A stretch of 64,000 bases of DNA from contig NZ_JAMYFE010000018.1 of NCBI RefSeq assembly GCF_024129865.1, positions 1-64,000 on the forward strand, in the 5' to 3' direction. The notes beneath the pieces are model-generated. The model was not told the origin of the DNA. It worked only from the letters and a program-made list of their open reading frames with translations, and made no database searches. The first letter of the stretch is position 1. The number at the start of each line of letters is the position of its first letter. The translations under genes and the position numbers were made by a program. This document shows, piece by piece, positions 26,354 through 36,078 of the stretch. Source of the stretch: Stieleria tagensis. Lineage in GTDB: Bacteria; Planctomycetota; Planctomycetia; Pirellulales; Pirellulaceae.

Positions 26354-27681
26354 GCCATGATTCCCGTCAGTGCACCGTCGCCGCAGAAGTCTGGGTTACC
26401 AAAACTGGATTCGGGCATTCCCATGCCTTCCAACAAGCTCATCAACAAGCGGTTGTGCGACACTTTGCCAAAGTCATAGGCTTGGCCGAACTGGAAATCC
26501 AGTCCGCCGCCGACCATCACAAACGGGATGTCATTTCGGGTGTGCGAGTTGCCTTTGCCAAGCTCGTTGGTCCAAACGATGGTGGTGTTGTCCAGTAGCG
26601 AACCGTGACCCGATGGATCCGGCGTCTCTTTCATCCGCCGCGCCATGTGCGCGACTTGCTCGGCGTACCACGTGTTGATCTGGATCAGTTTCTCGTACGC
26701 TTCTTCGTTGCTATCCGGTTCGTGCGACAAACCGTGGTGGCCTTCGTTGATGTCCAACCACCGCATCCGCGGTTGACCGACGCTGTTGGTGATTTGGAAA
26801 CTGGCCACACGAGCAAAGTCGGCTACAAAGCTGTTGACCAGCAACTCCGTTTGCATCTGAGTGATCTGTGGCATGTTGTCATTTTGCTCTTCGATGTTTG
26901 GCGGCAACTTTGGCACTGCATGGCTAGCCGAATCGTTTTTCGTCGCCGCAGCCAACTCGGTCTTCAGTTCTTTTTCAACCGTGCGGACCAAGTCCAAGTG
27001 CAAGTCCAACAGCCGTCGATCCTCTTTGCTGAGGACTTTGCTGACACGTTTGAAATCACCGGACAATCCGTCCAAGACGCTCGCCAGCATTTGTCGGTTT
27101 TTGGTTTGGCCGTACAACCGATCAAACATTTGGTAGGGATCGCTAATGGGAGCAACCGGTTGGTTCGCACCGGCATAGGACATCCGCGTCCAGGTGTCGG
27201 CGCGGTCGGGCACCATCACTCCGAACTCCAGCGATCCGAATCGGGTTTGAGTCGCCGCGTCCGCTTGCAAACGATTCTTGATGTGTTGGTCAACCGAAAT
27301 GCCCATCGACCAACCGGCCGGCGTGTCACTGCCGCCTTGGATGTCGCCGGGGAACAATTCGATCCCCGTCAACAGACAACCGATGCCGCGCATGTGGCCG
27401 TCACCGTCGCCTTGGATCTGATTGCAAATGCCTTTCATGGTCAGCATTTGGTCTTGGAATTCGGCCAACGGTGCCAAAATCCGTTTCAGGTCGTATCCCT
27501 TGCCAACATTGTCAGGCCAGAAATGATCTGGGATCACCCCGTTGGGGCTAAAGACAAACACGACTCGTCGCCGTCGCGCCGATGAGCCGGCTGATCCCAG
27601 TGCCAGACTGGGCAACCCCATCACCAAGCTTGCCGCGGCCGCACTGATTCCCGTTCGGGTCAAGAATTCACGTCGATCCAT
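26350..27681 (-). CDS. DUF1552 protein, Tat-exported
   Basis: A protein of 443 residues. The ATG at 27681 opens a twin-arginine signal ([21 protein letters not shown]). The body matches DUF1552: [17 protein letters not shown], the [16 protein letters not shown] region, [15 protein letters not shown], and [24 protein letters not shown] near the C-terminus. DUF1552 proteins are partners of DUF1588/1592 cytochromes, and here the start overlaps the end of that upstream gene by 14 bases. Its stop overlaps the stop of the convergent DUF1501 gene by 4 bases. Role unknown; the fold is probably related to DUF1501. Confidence 0.92.
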   Translation of the reverse strand: MDRREFLTRTGISAAAASLVMGLPSLALGSAGSSARRRRVVFVFSPNGVIPDHFWPDNVGKGYDLKRILAPLAEFQDQMLTMKGICNQIQGDGDGHMRGIGCLLTGIELFPGDIQGGSDTPAGWSMGISVDQHIKNRLQADAATQTRFGSLEFGVMVPDRADTWTRMSYAGANQPVAPISDPYQMFDRLYGQTKNRQMLASVLDGLSGDFKRVSKVLSKEDRRLLDLHLDLVRTVEKELKTELAAATKNDSASHAVPKLPPNIEEQNDNMPQITQMQTELLVNSFVADFARVASFQITNSVGQPRMRWLDINEGHHGLSHEPDSNEEAYEKLIQINTWYAEQVAHMARRMKETPDPSGHGSLLDNTTIVWTNELGKGNSHTRNDIPFVMVGGGLDFQFGQAYDFGKVSHNRLLMSLLEGMGMPESSFGNPDFCGDGALTGIMA

Positions 27682-30085
27682 GTGTTGTTTCCTCTGGTTG
27701 GGGCTGCGTCGCAACAACGACCGCGATCTCAACGATCAGCTGCCGCATATTAAAACCACTTTGGCGGAATTGTGTCACCAATTTTTCGCCGACTTCTTCG
27801 CCAAAAGCCGCCAAGGGCTGTTTGACGAAGTGCTCAAAAACTCGTTCGATGAAGGCACGGTGTGCATCATCGTTCTCAGCCATAAACCGGGCCAAGTCTG
27901 CGGTATTTGCAAATGAAACGGATTCGCCAGCGCGTGTGACATAACCGCCACTAGAGTCAATCGGTTGTTCGTGTTCTGTGCTGCGGAATCGTCCCGCCGC
28001 ATCGTAATTCTCGAGTGCAAATCCCAACGGATTGATTTTCTGGTGACAAACCTGGCACTTGGCGTCGCCGGTTTGCAGTTCGACGCGTTGTCGCGTGGTC
28101 AGGTGGGGGTGTAATTCGGGGTTCAGGGGCGTGAACGCTTCATTGGGGGGACGCAACGTTCGTCCCAACACACGGCGGACCAAAAACACACCGCGGTGAA
28201 TGGGCGAACTGGTTTCATAGTAACTCAAATGGCTCATCACCAACGGGTGCGTCAGCACGCCAAACGTGACGTTTTTGTCCGATCGGCTACGCTGGAGTGA
28301 TTGTGAGTCGCCCGCTTCCAATGGCTCCCAGGCCGCGCCGTAGAACTTGTGTAAACGCTGGTTGGTCCAATTCCAATCTTGCTGGAATAGTTGCCGGTAA
28401 TCACTTTCCGGAGACCAGAAAATTTCGCTGACGGTTTGTTCAAGCGAACGTCTCAAATCCAATGTCAACAGCTTATCAAATCCGGGGTATTTCTCGGGAT
28501 CCTTGGTGATTTCCAAAGCCGGGTTGATATCCAGCCATTCGAAAAACATTTGCATGACCTTGCCGTGCAAACGCGGGTCGCCGGCCATCCGCTCGGCCGA
28601 GCTGCGAATCCGTTGGACCGCTCCCTTTTGATCAAGCCGGAATTTGTCTTTGCGAATCTCTTCCAACAACCAACGATCTGACGGCAGGGAATCAAACAGC
28701 GTCAACGCCAGCCGGTTGGCCACCTGATGACTTTCCGAGGCTTGTTCGTCTATTAGTGGATATAAAAATCGAGGCGACTTGATCAGCATCAGGGTGCAAC
28801 GACGAATCGCCAGTTGGTCGTCATCCACCGCAGCGAGCTGATCGTCGATGTACAACTTCTTCGTTTCAGGATCCAGCGACTGACGAAAAGCCACTTCGGC
28901 CATCTCGGTCAAGAACGACCGCAATCGACCTCGGTTTTCATCCGAATCCTTGCGGTGTTTGCGTTTGTAGTTCGGCCACAATTCTTTGGCAGCTGCATTG
29001 CCGAAATCCAGCGCGGCAGCGGTCATGGCGTCATTCCATTGACGGTCCACCGACGTTCCGCGAGCGTATCCGTAGCTGCGATCGTCCGGCGGCAATTTGG
29101 TTTGCAGCGCGTACGAACTGGGCAGCGTCGACGGCAACAGATTCTCGGGCGGAATCACCGTTTCGGTCCCACCGGGCGGCACCCAGCAAAGTGAAAACTT
29201 GGCTTCCGGCATCTCGGTTTTGCGTTTTCGTTGTGTGAAATCGATCAGCACCGCGTACTGCCGTCCGCCGATCAAATTCAGGCTACGACGAAATTCGGTT
29301 TTCCCCTCCGACTGCACGTTGTTATTGATCAACACGTTGTCGTGGTTGCCGAAACGCATCTTCATCGAACAGGTCGAATGCACGACGATTTCGTAGCGTC
29401 CGCTGTGTTCGACGAGCAATGAGCCAGACCAATGAATATAGAATTCGCCGGCATCCACACCCTCAACAGGTGATTCGCGGCCAAAATCAAAATCCAAGAC
29501 GGGGTCGACGCGTTCTAGTTTCAGTTTGTCCTTGTCCCACCGGCCGGCATCGAAATAGGCACCGTTCAAACCCTGTTTGGTTTCCCGCCACGGCGGTTCG
29601 TAAAAGTGCTGGTACAGGTCGGCCAAACTCTGTTCGACTTGACCACCGGTTAAACGCGACAATTGCTGCTGCGGAGGCCGATTGCGCAGTTGAGCCGCAG
29701 CGGAGTAGAACGATTCGTAGATGTATTTCGCGACCGCTTCGGCGTCGGCGCCGACACATTGCTCGGGATCCTCTTCCGGCATCGTATCGACGATGATTTC
29801 TGTCAGTTCGCCTAGCGAGGAATCGCCAGATAGCGGATCCGAGTAGGCATCCGTTTGTCCGCGTCCGCCTTCACCGTGACAGGACTGGCACTGTTGGGAA
29901 TAGATCGCTTGACCGCGTGAAATCAAATCACTGGCAGGTCGATCGGCAACGGGCTGATCGGCGAAACCGCTGCCGACGATCGCAATCCAGACCAACACGG
30001 TCCAACAAAAATAGCGATCCCAGCCAGCCCAGTGGCCAGCTTTCGAAATCGAATTCGAGCGAATGGTTGCCAAGTTTAGATTCAT
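27668..30085 (-). CDS. Cytochrome c - PA14 - DUF1592/1588/1585 protein
   Basis: A protein of 805 residues. After a hydrophobic N-terminal export segment (about 25-42), a cytochrome c domain has C-Q-S-C-H at 66-70. A PA14-like beta-barrel follows (about 155-310; [11 protein letters not shown] and [19 protein letters not shown]), a likely carbohydrate-binding module. The rest is the DUF1587/1592/1588/1585 series: [41 protein letters not shown], and [26 protein letters not shown] with a further CxxCH. The C-terminal DUF1585 ends near [13 protein letters not shown]. Probably envelope-bound and working with the overlapping DUF1552 protein. Confidence 0.92.
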   Translation of the reverse strand: MNLNLATIRSNSISKAGHWAGWDRYFCWTVLVWIAIVGSGFADQPVADRPASDLISRGQAIYSQQCQSCHGEGGRGQTDAYSDPLSGDSSLGELTEIIVDTMPEEDPEQCVGADAEAVAKYIYESFYSAAAQLRNRPPQQQLSRLTGGQVEQSLADLYQHFYEPPWRETKQGLNGAYFDAGRWDKDKLKLERVDPVLDFDFGRESPVEGVDAGEFYIHWSGSLLVEHSGRYEIVVHSTCSMKMRFGNHDNVLINNNVQSEGKTEFRRSLNLIGGRQYAVLIDFTQRKRKTEMPEAKFSLCWVPPGGTETVIPPENLLPSTLPSSYALQTKLPPDDRSYGYARGTSVDRQWNDAMTAAALDFGNAAAKELWPNYKRKHRKDSDENRGRLRSFLTEMAEVAFRQSLDPETKKLYIDDQLAAVDDDQLAIRRCTLMLIKSPRFLYPLIDEQASESHQVANRLALTLFDSLPSDRWLLEEIRKDKFRLDQKGAVQRIRSSAERMAGDPRLHGKVMQMFFEWLDINPALEITKDPEKYPGFDKLLTLDLRRSLEQTVSEIFWSPESDYRQLFQQDWNWTNQRLHKFYGAAWEPLEAGDSQSLQRSRSDKNVTFGVLTHPLVMSHLSYYETSSPIHRGVFLVRRVLGRTLRPPNEAFTPLNPELHPHLTTRQRVELQTGDAKCQVCHQKINPLGFALENYDAAGRFRSTEHEQPIDSSGGYVTRAGESVSFANTADLARFMAENDDAHRAFIERVFEHFVKQPLAAFGEEVGEKLVTQFRQSGFNMRQLIVEIAVVVATQPQPEETTHGST

Positions 30086-30631
30086 GCAATCCCTGGAGGG
30101 GTGTCAATGTGACAGGCCGAAATCGACTTTGCTGTCTCTCAGTCGACCTGTTCGAAGAACGCTTTTGAAACGCTTCCTGAACTCGCCAGCAAGCACACAG
30201 CACACGTGCACATTGTTTTGGCGTCACCAAGGTGGGAAGTTGGGTGACGTTTTGGGGTGGGGACCGAGTGGGTGATTTCGGTGCAACTATTAGACCAGAT
30301 ATCGGGAGCGGAATAAATGTTAAGCACTAAAATTCGTGGCAAAATACGCGTTGAATGCCGGATTGAGCCGGATCCCAATAGATTAGGCGACTTTTACAGC
30401 GGAAAACCCGGGAAAAAAAACGCCGACAATAGCTGTCGAAACGCCCCTTGGCTGATTTGGGGTCATTCTGCGATACTGCCGCACCAAACTGGCATAAAAC
30501 TCACTTTCCCCCGTACTCTTTACCGGCTGTTAGACCACCCACAGTGCCCTGCCCGGCAGATCAATTTGAGCTGCTGATGTGACGAAGGAACTGAGCGTGC
30601 GACTGCGGCACATTTTTTGACAGGAACTCGA
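30086..30631. other. Intergenic region between divergent genes
   Basis: About 545 bp between the cytochrome gene (minus) and the TIM-barrel gene (plus). Small open frames exist but have no binding site or protein-like composition. It contains an A-rich stretch (30413-30420) and no hairpin or repeat that I can see. It must hold the two divergent promoters. Confidence 0.5.
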
Positions 30632-31570
30632 ATGCTCAAGAATTTTTCGCCTAAGTCTCTCGGAATCAACGGTCGTCAAAGCGAATTGATCGAATTGGCA
30701 CTGACTTACGGTTTCGCGTCGATGGACATCGACATGTACGAAATCCTCCGCCGGTCACAACGAACCACCGCTGACGACGCGGCAAAGTTCTTGAAGGCCG
30801 CCATGGGCGAAGGCATGGGACGTCTGGAACAGCTGGGCGGTTTCCAATTGGAAATCGACTTGGATGCCGACGACGATGCTTTCACCAGCCAAGTGGGTGC
30901 GTTGCATCCGTTGACCGAATTGGCAGCGGAACTGGGTGCGACTCGCGCCTACATTCGATTGCCAGCGGCGACCGACCGTTTGCCCTATCACGAGTACTTC
31001 GAAACGCAGCGTGGCCGTTTGGCCCAAGTGGCCGAAGTCTTGGCGGCAAAGGACATCCAATTGGGCGTCGGATTTGATTCGTCCAAAGAACTGGCTACCA
31101 AGAAAGAATTCGACTTCGTTCGCAACGTCGAAGGTCTGATCGCGATGGTCAAAGGCGTCGGCGCAGCCAACGTTGGCTACATCGTCGACACCTGGGACTG
31201 GGCCGTTGGCGACGGCGGCATGGACCAGCTGAGCGAGATCGCTGGCTCGGACATCGTGGCCGTGCGTTTGGGATCCTTGGCAGATGACGCGGATCCCGCC
31301 AAAATCACTCGCAAAGATTGTGTGTTGCCCGTCACCGGCGGCAGCTTGGATCACGTCGCCGTTGTGAAACACTTGATCTCCAGCGGTTTCGAAGGCCCGA
31401 TTTCTCCCTCGGCATCGCCGACCCGCTACAAAGGCCAAACCCGCGAGAACACCGTCAAAGATGCCCAAGAAGCAATCGACGGTATCTGCACCGAAGCCGG
31501 CTTGGAAGTCAAACCATTGCCGATGGATTTGATCGAGGACATCCCTTACGAAGCCACGCCCATCGCGTAG
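30632..31570 (+). CDS. Sugar phosphate isomerase/epimerase-like TIM-barrel protein
   Basis: A protein of 312 residues. The ATG at 30632 has AGGA (30622-30625) at the right distance. The pattern fits the xylose isomerase-like/AP endonuclease 2 TIM barrel: SPKSLGINGRQSELIELALTYGF at strand 1, HPLTELAAELGATRAYIRLP, VGYIVDTWDWAVGDGG with candidate metal ligands, and VAVRLGSLADDADPA. No signal peptide, so cytoplasmic. Substrate unknown. Codon use is strongly biased (GAC, GTC, TTG, GGC), suggesting steady expression. It stands alone. Confidence 0.8.
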   Translation: MLKNFSPKSLGINGRQSELIELALTYGFASMDIDMYEILRRSQRTTADDAAKFLKAAMGEGMGRLEQLGGFQLEIDLDADDDAFTSQVGALHPLTELAAELGATRAYIRLPAATDRLPYHEYFETQRGRLAQVAEVLAAKDIQLGVGFDSSKELATKKEFDFVRNVEGLIAMVKGVGAANVGYIVDTWDWAVGDGGMDQLSEIAGSDIVAVRLGSLADDADPAKITRKDCVLPVTGGSLDHVAVVKHLISSGFEGPISPSASPTRYKGQTRENTVKDAQEAIDGICTEAGLEVKPLPMDLIEDIPYEATPIA

Positions 31571-31751
31571 GTTGTCGTTCGGACTGTGTCCCAACGCCCC
31601 CCGGTAGCATGGCGGTTGAATCGTTACATCCGGTTCAACCGTCAAGATTTGATTTTTTCTAATCGGTCAGGGCGTTGCCTGAGAAAGCGAGCGGGCGCTT
31701 CGGTGAAACGCGCTCCTAGGGTTCAGCGAATACTCCGCTGTAACCCTCACG

Positions 31752-33257
31752 ATGCATCACATGTCCGCTGCGCCGATTCCTTGGAAACACATTCGCAACG
31801 TCTTGGTTCTGTTTGCACCGTTGTGGATCGGCGCGGTGCTATTGTTCGGGACCATTGGCGTGGCTTATTCGCTGATGTCCAGCGATCTGTACGCCGCCCG
31901 CCAGCCACTGGTCGTTCGTGATGAAGCGACCCGAGCCGTTGACCGCCTGGGGCGGTTCGCCAGCCAGACTGAATTGAAAGCGGCTCAAGAAACGATTCTG
32001 GAAATGACGCTGAACCGCGAAGTCGTCTCGGCGGCGTTGCGACAAATCGGACCTCCCGATGGCAAGCTCGACCCAGATTGGCCCTCGATTTCAGAGATCG
32101 ATTCGGCGGTCAAAAAGCATGTCAATATTGTCGCCCCCCAAGGCTCGGATTTTGGCAACACCGAAGTCGTCTATCTAGAAGTCAAAGCCGAGACTCGGCC
32201 GCGTGCAGTCAAATTCTGTGAAGCTGTTTTCCAGAATCTGACCAAACACCTGCGCGATGTGCGACGCGTACGTGCTGACAGCGTGATCATCGAACTGACG
32301 CATGCGCGTGACATGGGGAAACGCAATTTAGATGCTGTGAGCGCCCAGGTGCACGAGATCGAAGTGAAATTTGGTGCGGACCTGGCCGAGCTGCGAAATC
32401 TAAACGACACCTTTACCGGTGGCAGCAGCAACCGACGGGCGCTCGCGGATACCAAGGAGCAACTTCAGGCCGCTGAATTGGAACTGGAAAAATTAACCTC
32501 GTTGCATGCCCTGTTGGTAGCCGGAGCCAAAGATCCTCAGCGGTTGTTGATCAGCGGCGGCGATCTGCTCAATAGCCAGCCATCGCTGCAGCGATTAAAA
32601 GACGGTCTGATCGACGCGCAATTGAAAGCCAGCCAACTGTCGGGCGTCTACACGTTGCTGAATCCAAAACGCAAAGCTGCGATCGCCACCGAGCGAGAAA
32701 TTCGCGAACGCATCATTCAAGAAACCAACTCCGTGATCGCATCGATGGAGCCGATGTTGGACCTACAGCGGGCACAAGTAACCAAGTTGACACAAAAACG
32801 CGACTCGATTTCAGAAAAGCTGGAAATGCTGGCTGAAGTGCGAACCTCGTACGCAGAAATTGATGCGGAACTCAGACAACGGACTCAGCAAGTCGCTGAT
32901 GCCGAACGACGATTGGTCGAGGCTCAAGCCAGCCGATCGGCAGCACTTTCGACCAACCTGATCGCCGAACTCGGCCCACCCCAAGTGACTCAGTATCCTG
33001 TCGGCCCGGGCACGACGACGTTGACCTTTGGTTCAATGCTGGCCGGATTGATTTTTGGACTCGGAGCCGTGTTCTTGATCGCACCTGGCCCAATCAGTTC
33101 GCACGGACGCAGACGTTGGACCGACCATCTGGAAGGCCAAAACCGACGAGCGGAAGATCGAATTCGCATCGCCCAGCAACAACATCGACGCAGCAGCGAT
33201 CTGCATCCAGGTCAATCGGCGATCACCGTCCCAGCCACCGCCGCCCCCACCGACTGA
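31752..33257 (+). CDS. Wzz/GumC-like polysaccharide co-polymerase
   Basis: A 501-residue inner-membrane protein. A first membrane span lies at about 18-40 (VLVLFAPLWIGAVLLFGTIGVAY) and a second near 427-447 (FGSMLAGLIFGLGAVFLIAP). Between them is a periplasmic domain, mostly coiled coil (about 175-400), ending in the proline-rich approach to span 2, as in Wzz/GumC chain-length proteins. No kinase domain is attached. A short His/Arg/Gln-rich cytoplasmic tail follows (ending PATAAPTD). The true start may be the ATG at 31761. It is not next to other polysaccharide genes here; its relative with a kinase domain is at 61459. Confidence 0.78.
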   Translation: MHHMSAAPIPWKHIRNVLVLFAPLWIGAVLLFGTIGVAYSLMSSDLYAARQPLVVRDEATRAVDRLGRFASQTELKAAQETILEMTLNREVVSAALRQIGPPDGKLDPDWPSISEIDSAVKKHVNIVAPQGSDFGNTEVVYLEVKAETRPRAVKFCEAVFQNLTKHLRDVRRVRADSVIIELTHARDMGKRNLDAVSAQVHEIEVKFGADLAELRNLNDTFTGGSSNRRALADTKEQLQAAELELEKLTSLHALLVAGAKDPQRLLISGGDLLNSQPSLQRLKDGLIDAQLKASQLSGVYTLLNPKRKAAIATEREIRERIIQETNSVIASMEPMLDLQRAQVTKLTQKRDSISEKLEMLAEVRTSYAEIDAELRQRTQQVADAERRLVEAQASRSAALSTNLIAELGPPQVTQYPVGPGTTTLTFGSMLAGLIFGLGAVFLIAPGPISSHGRRRWTDHLEGQNRRAEDRIRIAQQQHRRSSDLHPGQSAITVPATAAPTD

Positions 33258-33349
33258 TAAACGAAGCAAAGCTGCACCCTTCACAGTCGCCTTTCGTTCA
33301 ACCAACTGGTTGCGACGCCTGGGATACAACCCATCGTGAACCGCCGTAT

Positions 33350-34354
33350 TCAGTCGCCGCTTTGGAGACCGCTTGTTGACTCTGTCGGTGGCTGCAGCTG
33401 TTTCAGATACCAGGTCACGGTGACGCCACGTTGGGCGTCGACCAGGGTGTCGAACAACGCATCCGCCGCATCGCGGCGCAGCTGTGCTGGATCGGCGAGT
33501 TGTTCATATTGCACTTCCGTCGTCGATCGGTCGTGTACCAACGCGAGATGAAACCCCATTGGACTGCGGACGACCGGGGTGACTGATCCGACATCGGTCT
33601 TGCGAATGGCATCGATCAAATTTGCTGGCAGATCCCCACGATCGGAGACCCAACCGACGTGTCCGCCGTCGTTGGCCGTGGCACCTTCGCTTTCATCGCG
33701 GGCCAGATCAGCAAAGGTCGACTCAAGCAGTCCGGCTGAGGCCTTGGCCGATTCCAGTTTCTCTTTGATCAGCGTGATCCGTTGCTTTGCAATCTCTAAC
33801 GAATCGGTTCGATTCTGTGCATCGATTCCCAGGAACAGATGAGAGACATCCCATTTGGTCGGCTGATAGAGAGCGGCATTTGCCTGGTAGTAGCGTTTCA
33901 GATTCTGATCGGTCATGCGGCTTTTCAGGTAGCCTCGCCAAGCCGTTTCCCAATCGATGGCATGGTGCACTGATCGTTCGTCGCTGATCGACCGTTCGCA
34001 ATACTGTTCAATACTTTGCCCCCGCTGCTGCAAGCCCGTAAGAAAGGATTGCCACTGACGATCCAGCAAGGTTTCCAATCGATCGCCACCTTGCTGACGC
34101 AGTGACCGCATCGCTAAATGTTGACGCACCAACAGAGCACTGCTTGCTCGTTGCACGTTTAGATCGGCCTGGGCAGGATCTTTGATTCGTAATTTCGTCG
34201 CCAATAGGTAACTGACTTCACCCCAAAACACAGGGGCACCATCAATCGCAGCGATCGGGTCACTGAACTCCAATTTCGGTGACGCCTCGCTACGCTGCGC
34301 GACAAGGTTGGTGCTGGTCAGAATCACAGCGCCCACCCATAACGCAAGTCGCAT
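33350..34354 (-). CDS. Exported parvulin-type peptidylprolyl isomerase
   Basis: A protein of 334 residues with a signal peptide when started at the ATG at 34354 (MRLALWVGAVILTSTNLVAQ). The N-terminal part is SurA-like helical (LLVRQHLAMRSLRQQGGD, LKRYYQANAALYQPTKWDVSHLFLG). A parvulin domain follows (about 185-290) with STFADLARDESEGATANDGGHVGWVSDRGDLP and GFHLALVHDR, the conserved rotamase strands. It probably assists folding of envelope proteins. The upstream gene on the same strand encodes a secreted unknown; the 161-bp gap holds a repeat hairpin at 34401. Confidence 0.85.
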   Translation of the reverse strand: MRLALWVGAVILTSTNLVAQRSEASPKLEFSDPIAAIDGAPVFWGEVSYLLATKLRIKDPAQADLNVQRASSALLVRQHLAMRSLRQQGGDRLETLLDRQWQSFLTGLQQRGQSIEQYCERSISDERSVHHAIDWETAWRGYLKSRMTDQNLKRYYQANAALYQPTKWDVSHLFLGIDAQNRTDSLEIAKQRITLIKEKLESAKASAGLLESTFADLARDESEGATANDGGHVGWVSDRGDLPANLIDAIRKTDVGSVTPVVRSPMGFHLALVHDRSTTEVQYEQLADPAQLRRDAADALFDTLVDAQRGVTVTWYLKQLQPPTESTSGLQSGD

Positions 34355-34400
34355 GGCAAGTACCCGTAGCCGTGCTCTGCAAGCCCGCTGCCGAACTTCA

Positions 34401-34417
34401 CCCTCCTGGCAGGAGGG
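34401..34417. repeat. Hairpin within a planctomycete-type intergenic repeat
   Basis: CCCTCCT-GGC-AGGAGGG forms a 7-bp stem with a 3-nt loop and continues into CCGAGCGGAGCGTGGGGAGG. I recall similar strings from intergenic repeats of planctomycete genomes, but there is no second copy in this window. It lies between two genes on the same strand and could affect mRNA stability. Confidence 0.55.
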
Positions 34418-34515
34418 CCGAGCGGAGCGTGGGGAGGTCGAACTTGTGCTGCATCCCCAACCCGTTGACAGCCCCTGCCCGGTTTGTGAGACGACCGTTC
34501 GTTTGGCGATGCGAA

Positions 34516-35847
34516 TCATGGCAATGCGATGTCTTGCAACACAAAATCAACTTTACTTTTCACCACCGACGTCGGCGATTGGTAGATCAGTTTTGCATCG
34601 GTCAGATCTTCGATCTCGAACAGGTATCCCAGGCCGACACTGTTCTCGGTTTGTCGGTAGAGTTCGTATCCCAAATGTTCGATCCGATGACCATCGGCGG
34701 CTTTGACATAAACGGGGTTTTGAAAAATCCATTGCCGATGACTTTCCAACGCGCGATCGGCATCGCTCAGTTCGACTGCGAAGCGGACTTCGTACAGTGG
34801 TCCATTGGGCTGCACTTGCTCAATTTTGACAGTCATCGAATCGACCGTTTCGCTGGCACCGGACTGCGTCAATGACAACGCGAACTCGTGCCGTTTGCCG
34901 GGCAATAGCGATTCAATCGTTCCTCGCAGCGAGGTGATTTTGCGTGGGCTGCCGGCGGGCAATTCCAGCGGCAGGTAGAATTCACTGAATGCCAGTTCAT
35001 TGTTGGTCGAAATTTCGATCGTTTGTTCGCTGCTTTGTGGTTTGACGGATTTACCGTCGTCCAATGCGCCAGACAACTGCGGGACAGGGATCGTCAAACC
35101 GATCGGTGTCATGCCGGGTTGCCAGGTGATTTCCATCGACAGATTCAATCCGTTTTGACTGGGCTGGTTGAATGCGCGGCGGGCGCTCACGGACACTGGT
35201 TCGATCCGATACACACCGCTGTATGCCGCCGAATTGACGCGGGATTGGCGGCCTTCTTCTCGTGCGACCAGTTTCATGGTTGTTTTGTCGCCACCGTAGT
35301 GATTGACGTCTAGATTGGCCTGGTCCAAAACAAGGTCCACTGCGTGCCAGAATGACAACGGGACGCCAGACGACTGAATCGGCAATGAATCGTCGGCCGC
35401 ATGGTCAAATTCGATCTGACTTTCACGACTGATCACTTCCAAGGCATCACCCAGTGTTTTGGCCTCACCCAGTCGAATGCGAATGGTCTTGGATTGCGAT
35501 TTGGCTTTCAGCGCCATCAGTGCCGATTTGACGCGTGCCAGCCGCTCGGTGGCTTCGATTGAAAACCCGGCTCGATCGTCAGGCAAATACGGCAACGCAT
35601 CGAGTCCCGCTTGAATCAACGCTTGTTCTGCGGCACTTCGCTCGCTGGCTTTGGCCGCATCGAGTTGATCCACCCATTCCAACACATCGTCTTTCGAAAC
35701 CGACTCGGACGGTTCATCAGCCAGCGTGCTGCCGGATTGCCCGGCCAGCAGCCCCAGCACCAGCCAGCCCAGTACCAGCCACCCCAGCGAAAACGCGGAT
35801 CGGTAGTTGTCGATGACCGTCAAAACCGTTTGGACCGTTCGACTCAT
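34516..35847 (-). CDS. Secreted protein of unknown function with N-terminal membrane segment
   Basis: A protein of 443 residues. The ATG at 35847 is preceded by GGGG and opens a signal-like segment (SLGWLVLGWLVLGLLAGQ, made of an imperfect duplicated DNA stretch) ending near STLADEPSE. A helical region (about 45-110) is followed by a small domain beginning TIRIRLGEAKTLGDALEVISRESQIEF, reminiscent of secretin/TonB short N-terminal domains, and then a long beta-rich part. No catalytic motif seen. A periplasmic or surface structural role is possible. It is on the same strand as, and upstream of, the parvulin gene. Confidence 0.75.
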   Translation of the reverse strand: MSRTVQTVLTVIDNYRSAFSLGWLVLGWLVLGLLAGQSGSTLADEPSESVSKDDVLEWVDQLDAAKASERSAAEQALIQAGLDALPYLPDDRAGFSIEATERLARVKSALMALKAKSQSKTIRIRLGEAKTLGDALEVISRESQIEFDHAADDSLPIQSSGVPLSFWHAVDLVLDQANLDVNHYGGDKTTMKLVAREEGRQSRVNSAAYSGVYRIEPVSVSARRAFNQPSQNGLNLSMEITWQPGMTPIGLTIPVPQLSGALDDGKSVKPQSSEQTIEISTNNELAFSEFYLPLELPAGSPRKITSLRGTIESLLPGKRHEFALSLTQSGASETVDSMTVKIEQVQPNGPLYEVRFAVELSDADRALESHRQWIFQNPVYVKAADGHRIEHLGYELYRQTENSVGLGYLFEIEDLTDAKLIYQSPTSVVKSKVDFVLQDIALP

Positions 35848-36078
35848 TTCAATTCCCCGGATTCGATCGACTACGGGTGTCAATTTTTTGAGCTAGTTTT
35901 CTATAGCCCCTGCACCCAATCTGCGGAATTCGATCTTACCAAACCCCCGCGAGAGTTGCTCGCCAGTCAGATCGATTCAGCTGCGGAATAACGTATTGGA
36001 CCAGGGAAAATTCGGAGTTTGCAGGTTCGGCATTCTCCCCCCAAATCGAAAGCCTTCATCAAAAGTGACCGCCCAACG

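Noticed and set aside
26605-27585. 326-residue plus-strand frame across the DUF1552 gene
   Set aside because: The DUF1552 gene has a Tat signal and all family motifs on the minus strand; the overlapping frame is a shadow.
30755-31645. 296-residue frame antisense to the TIM-barrel gene
   Set aside because: A codon-bias shadow of a strongly biased plus-strand gene; no binding site or domain.
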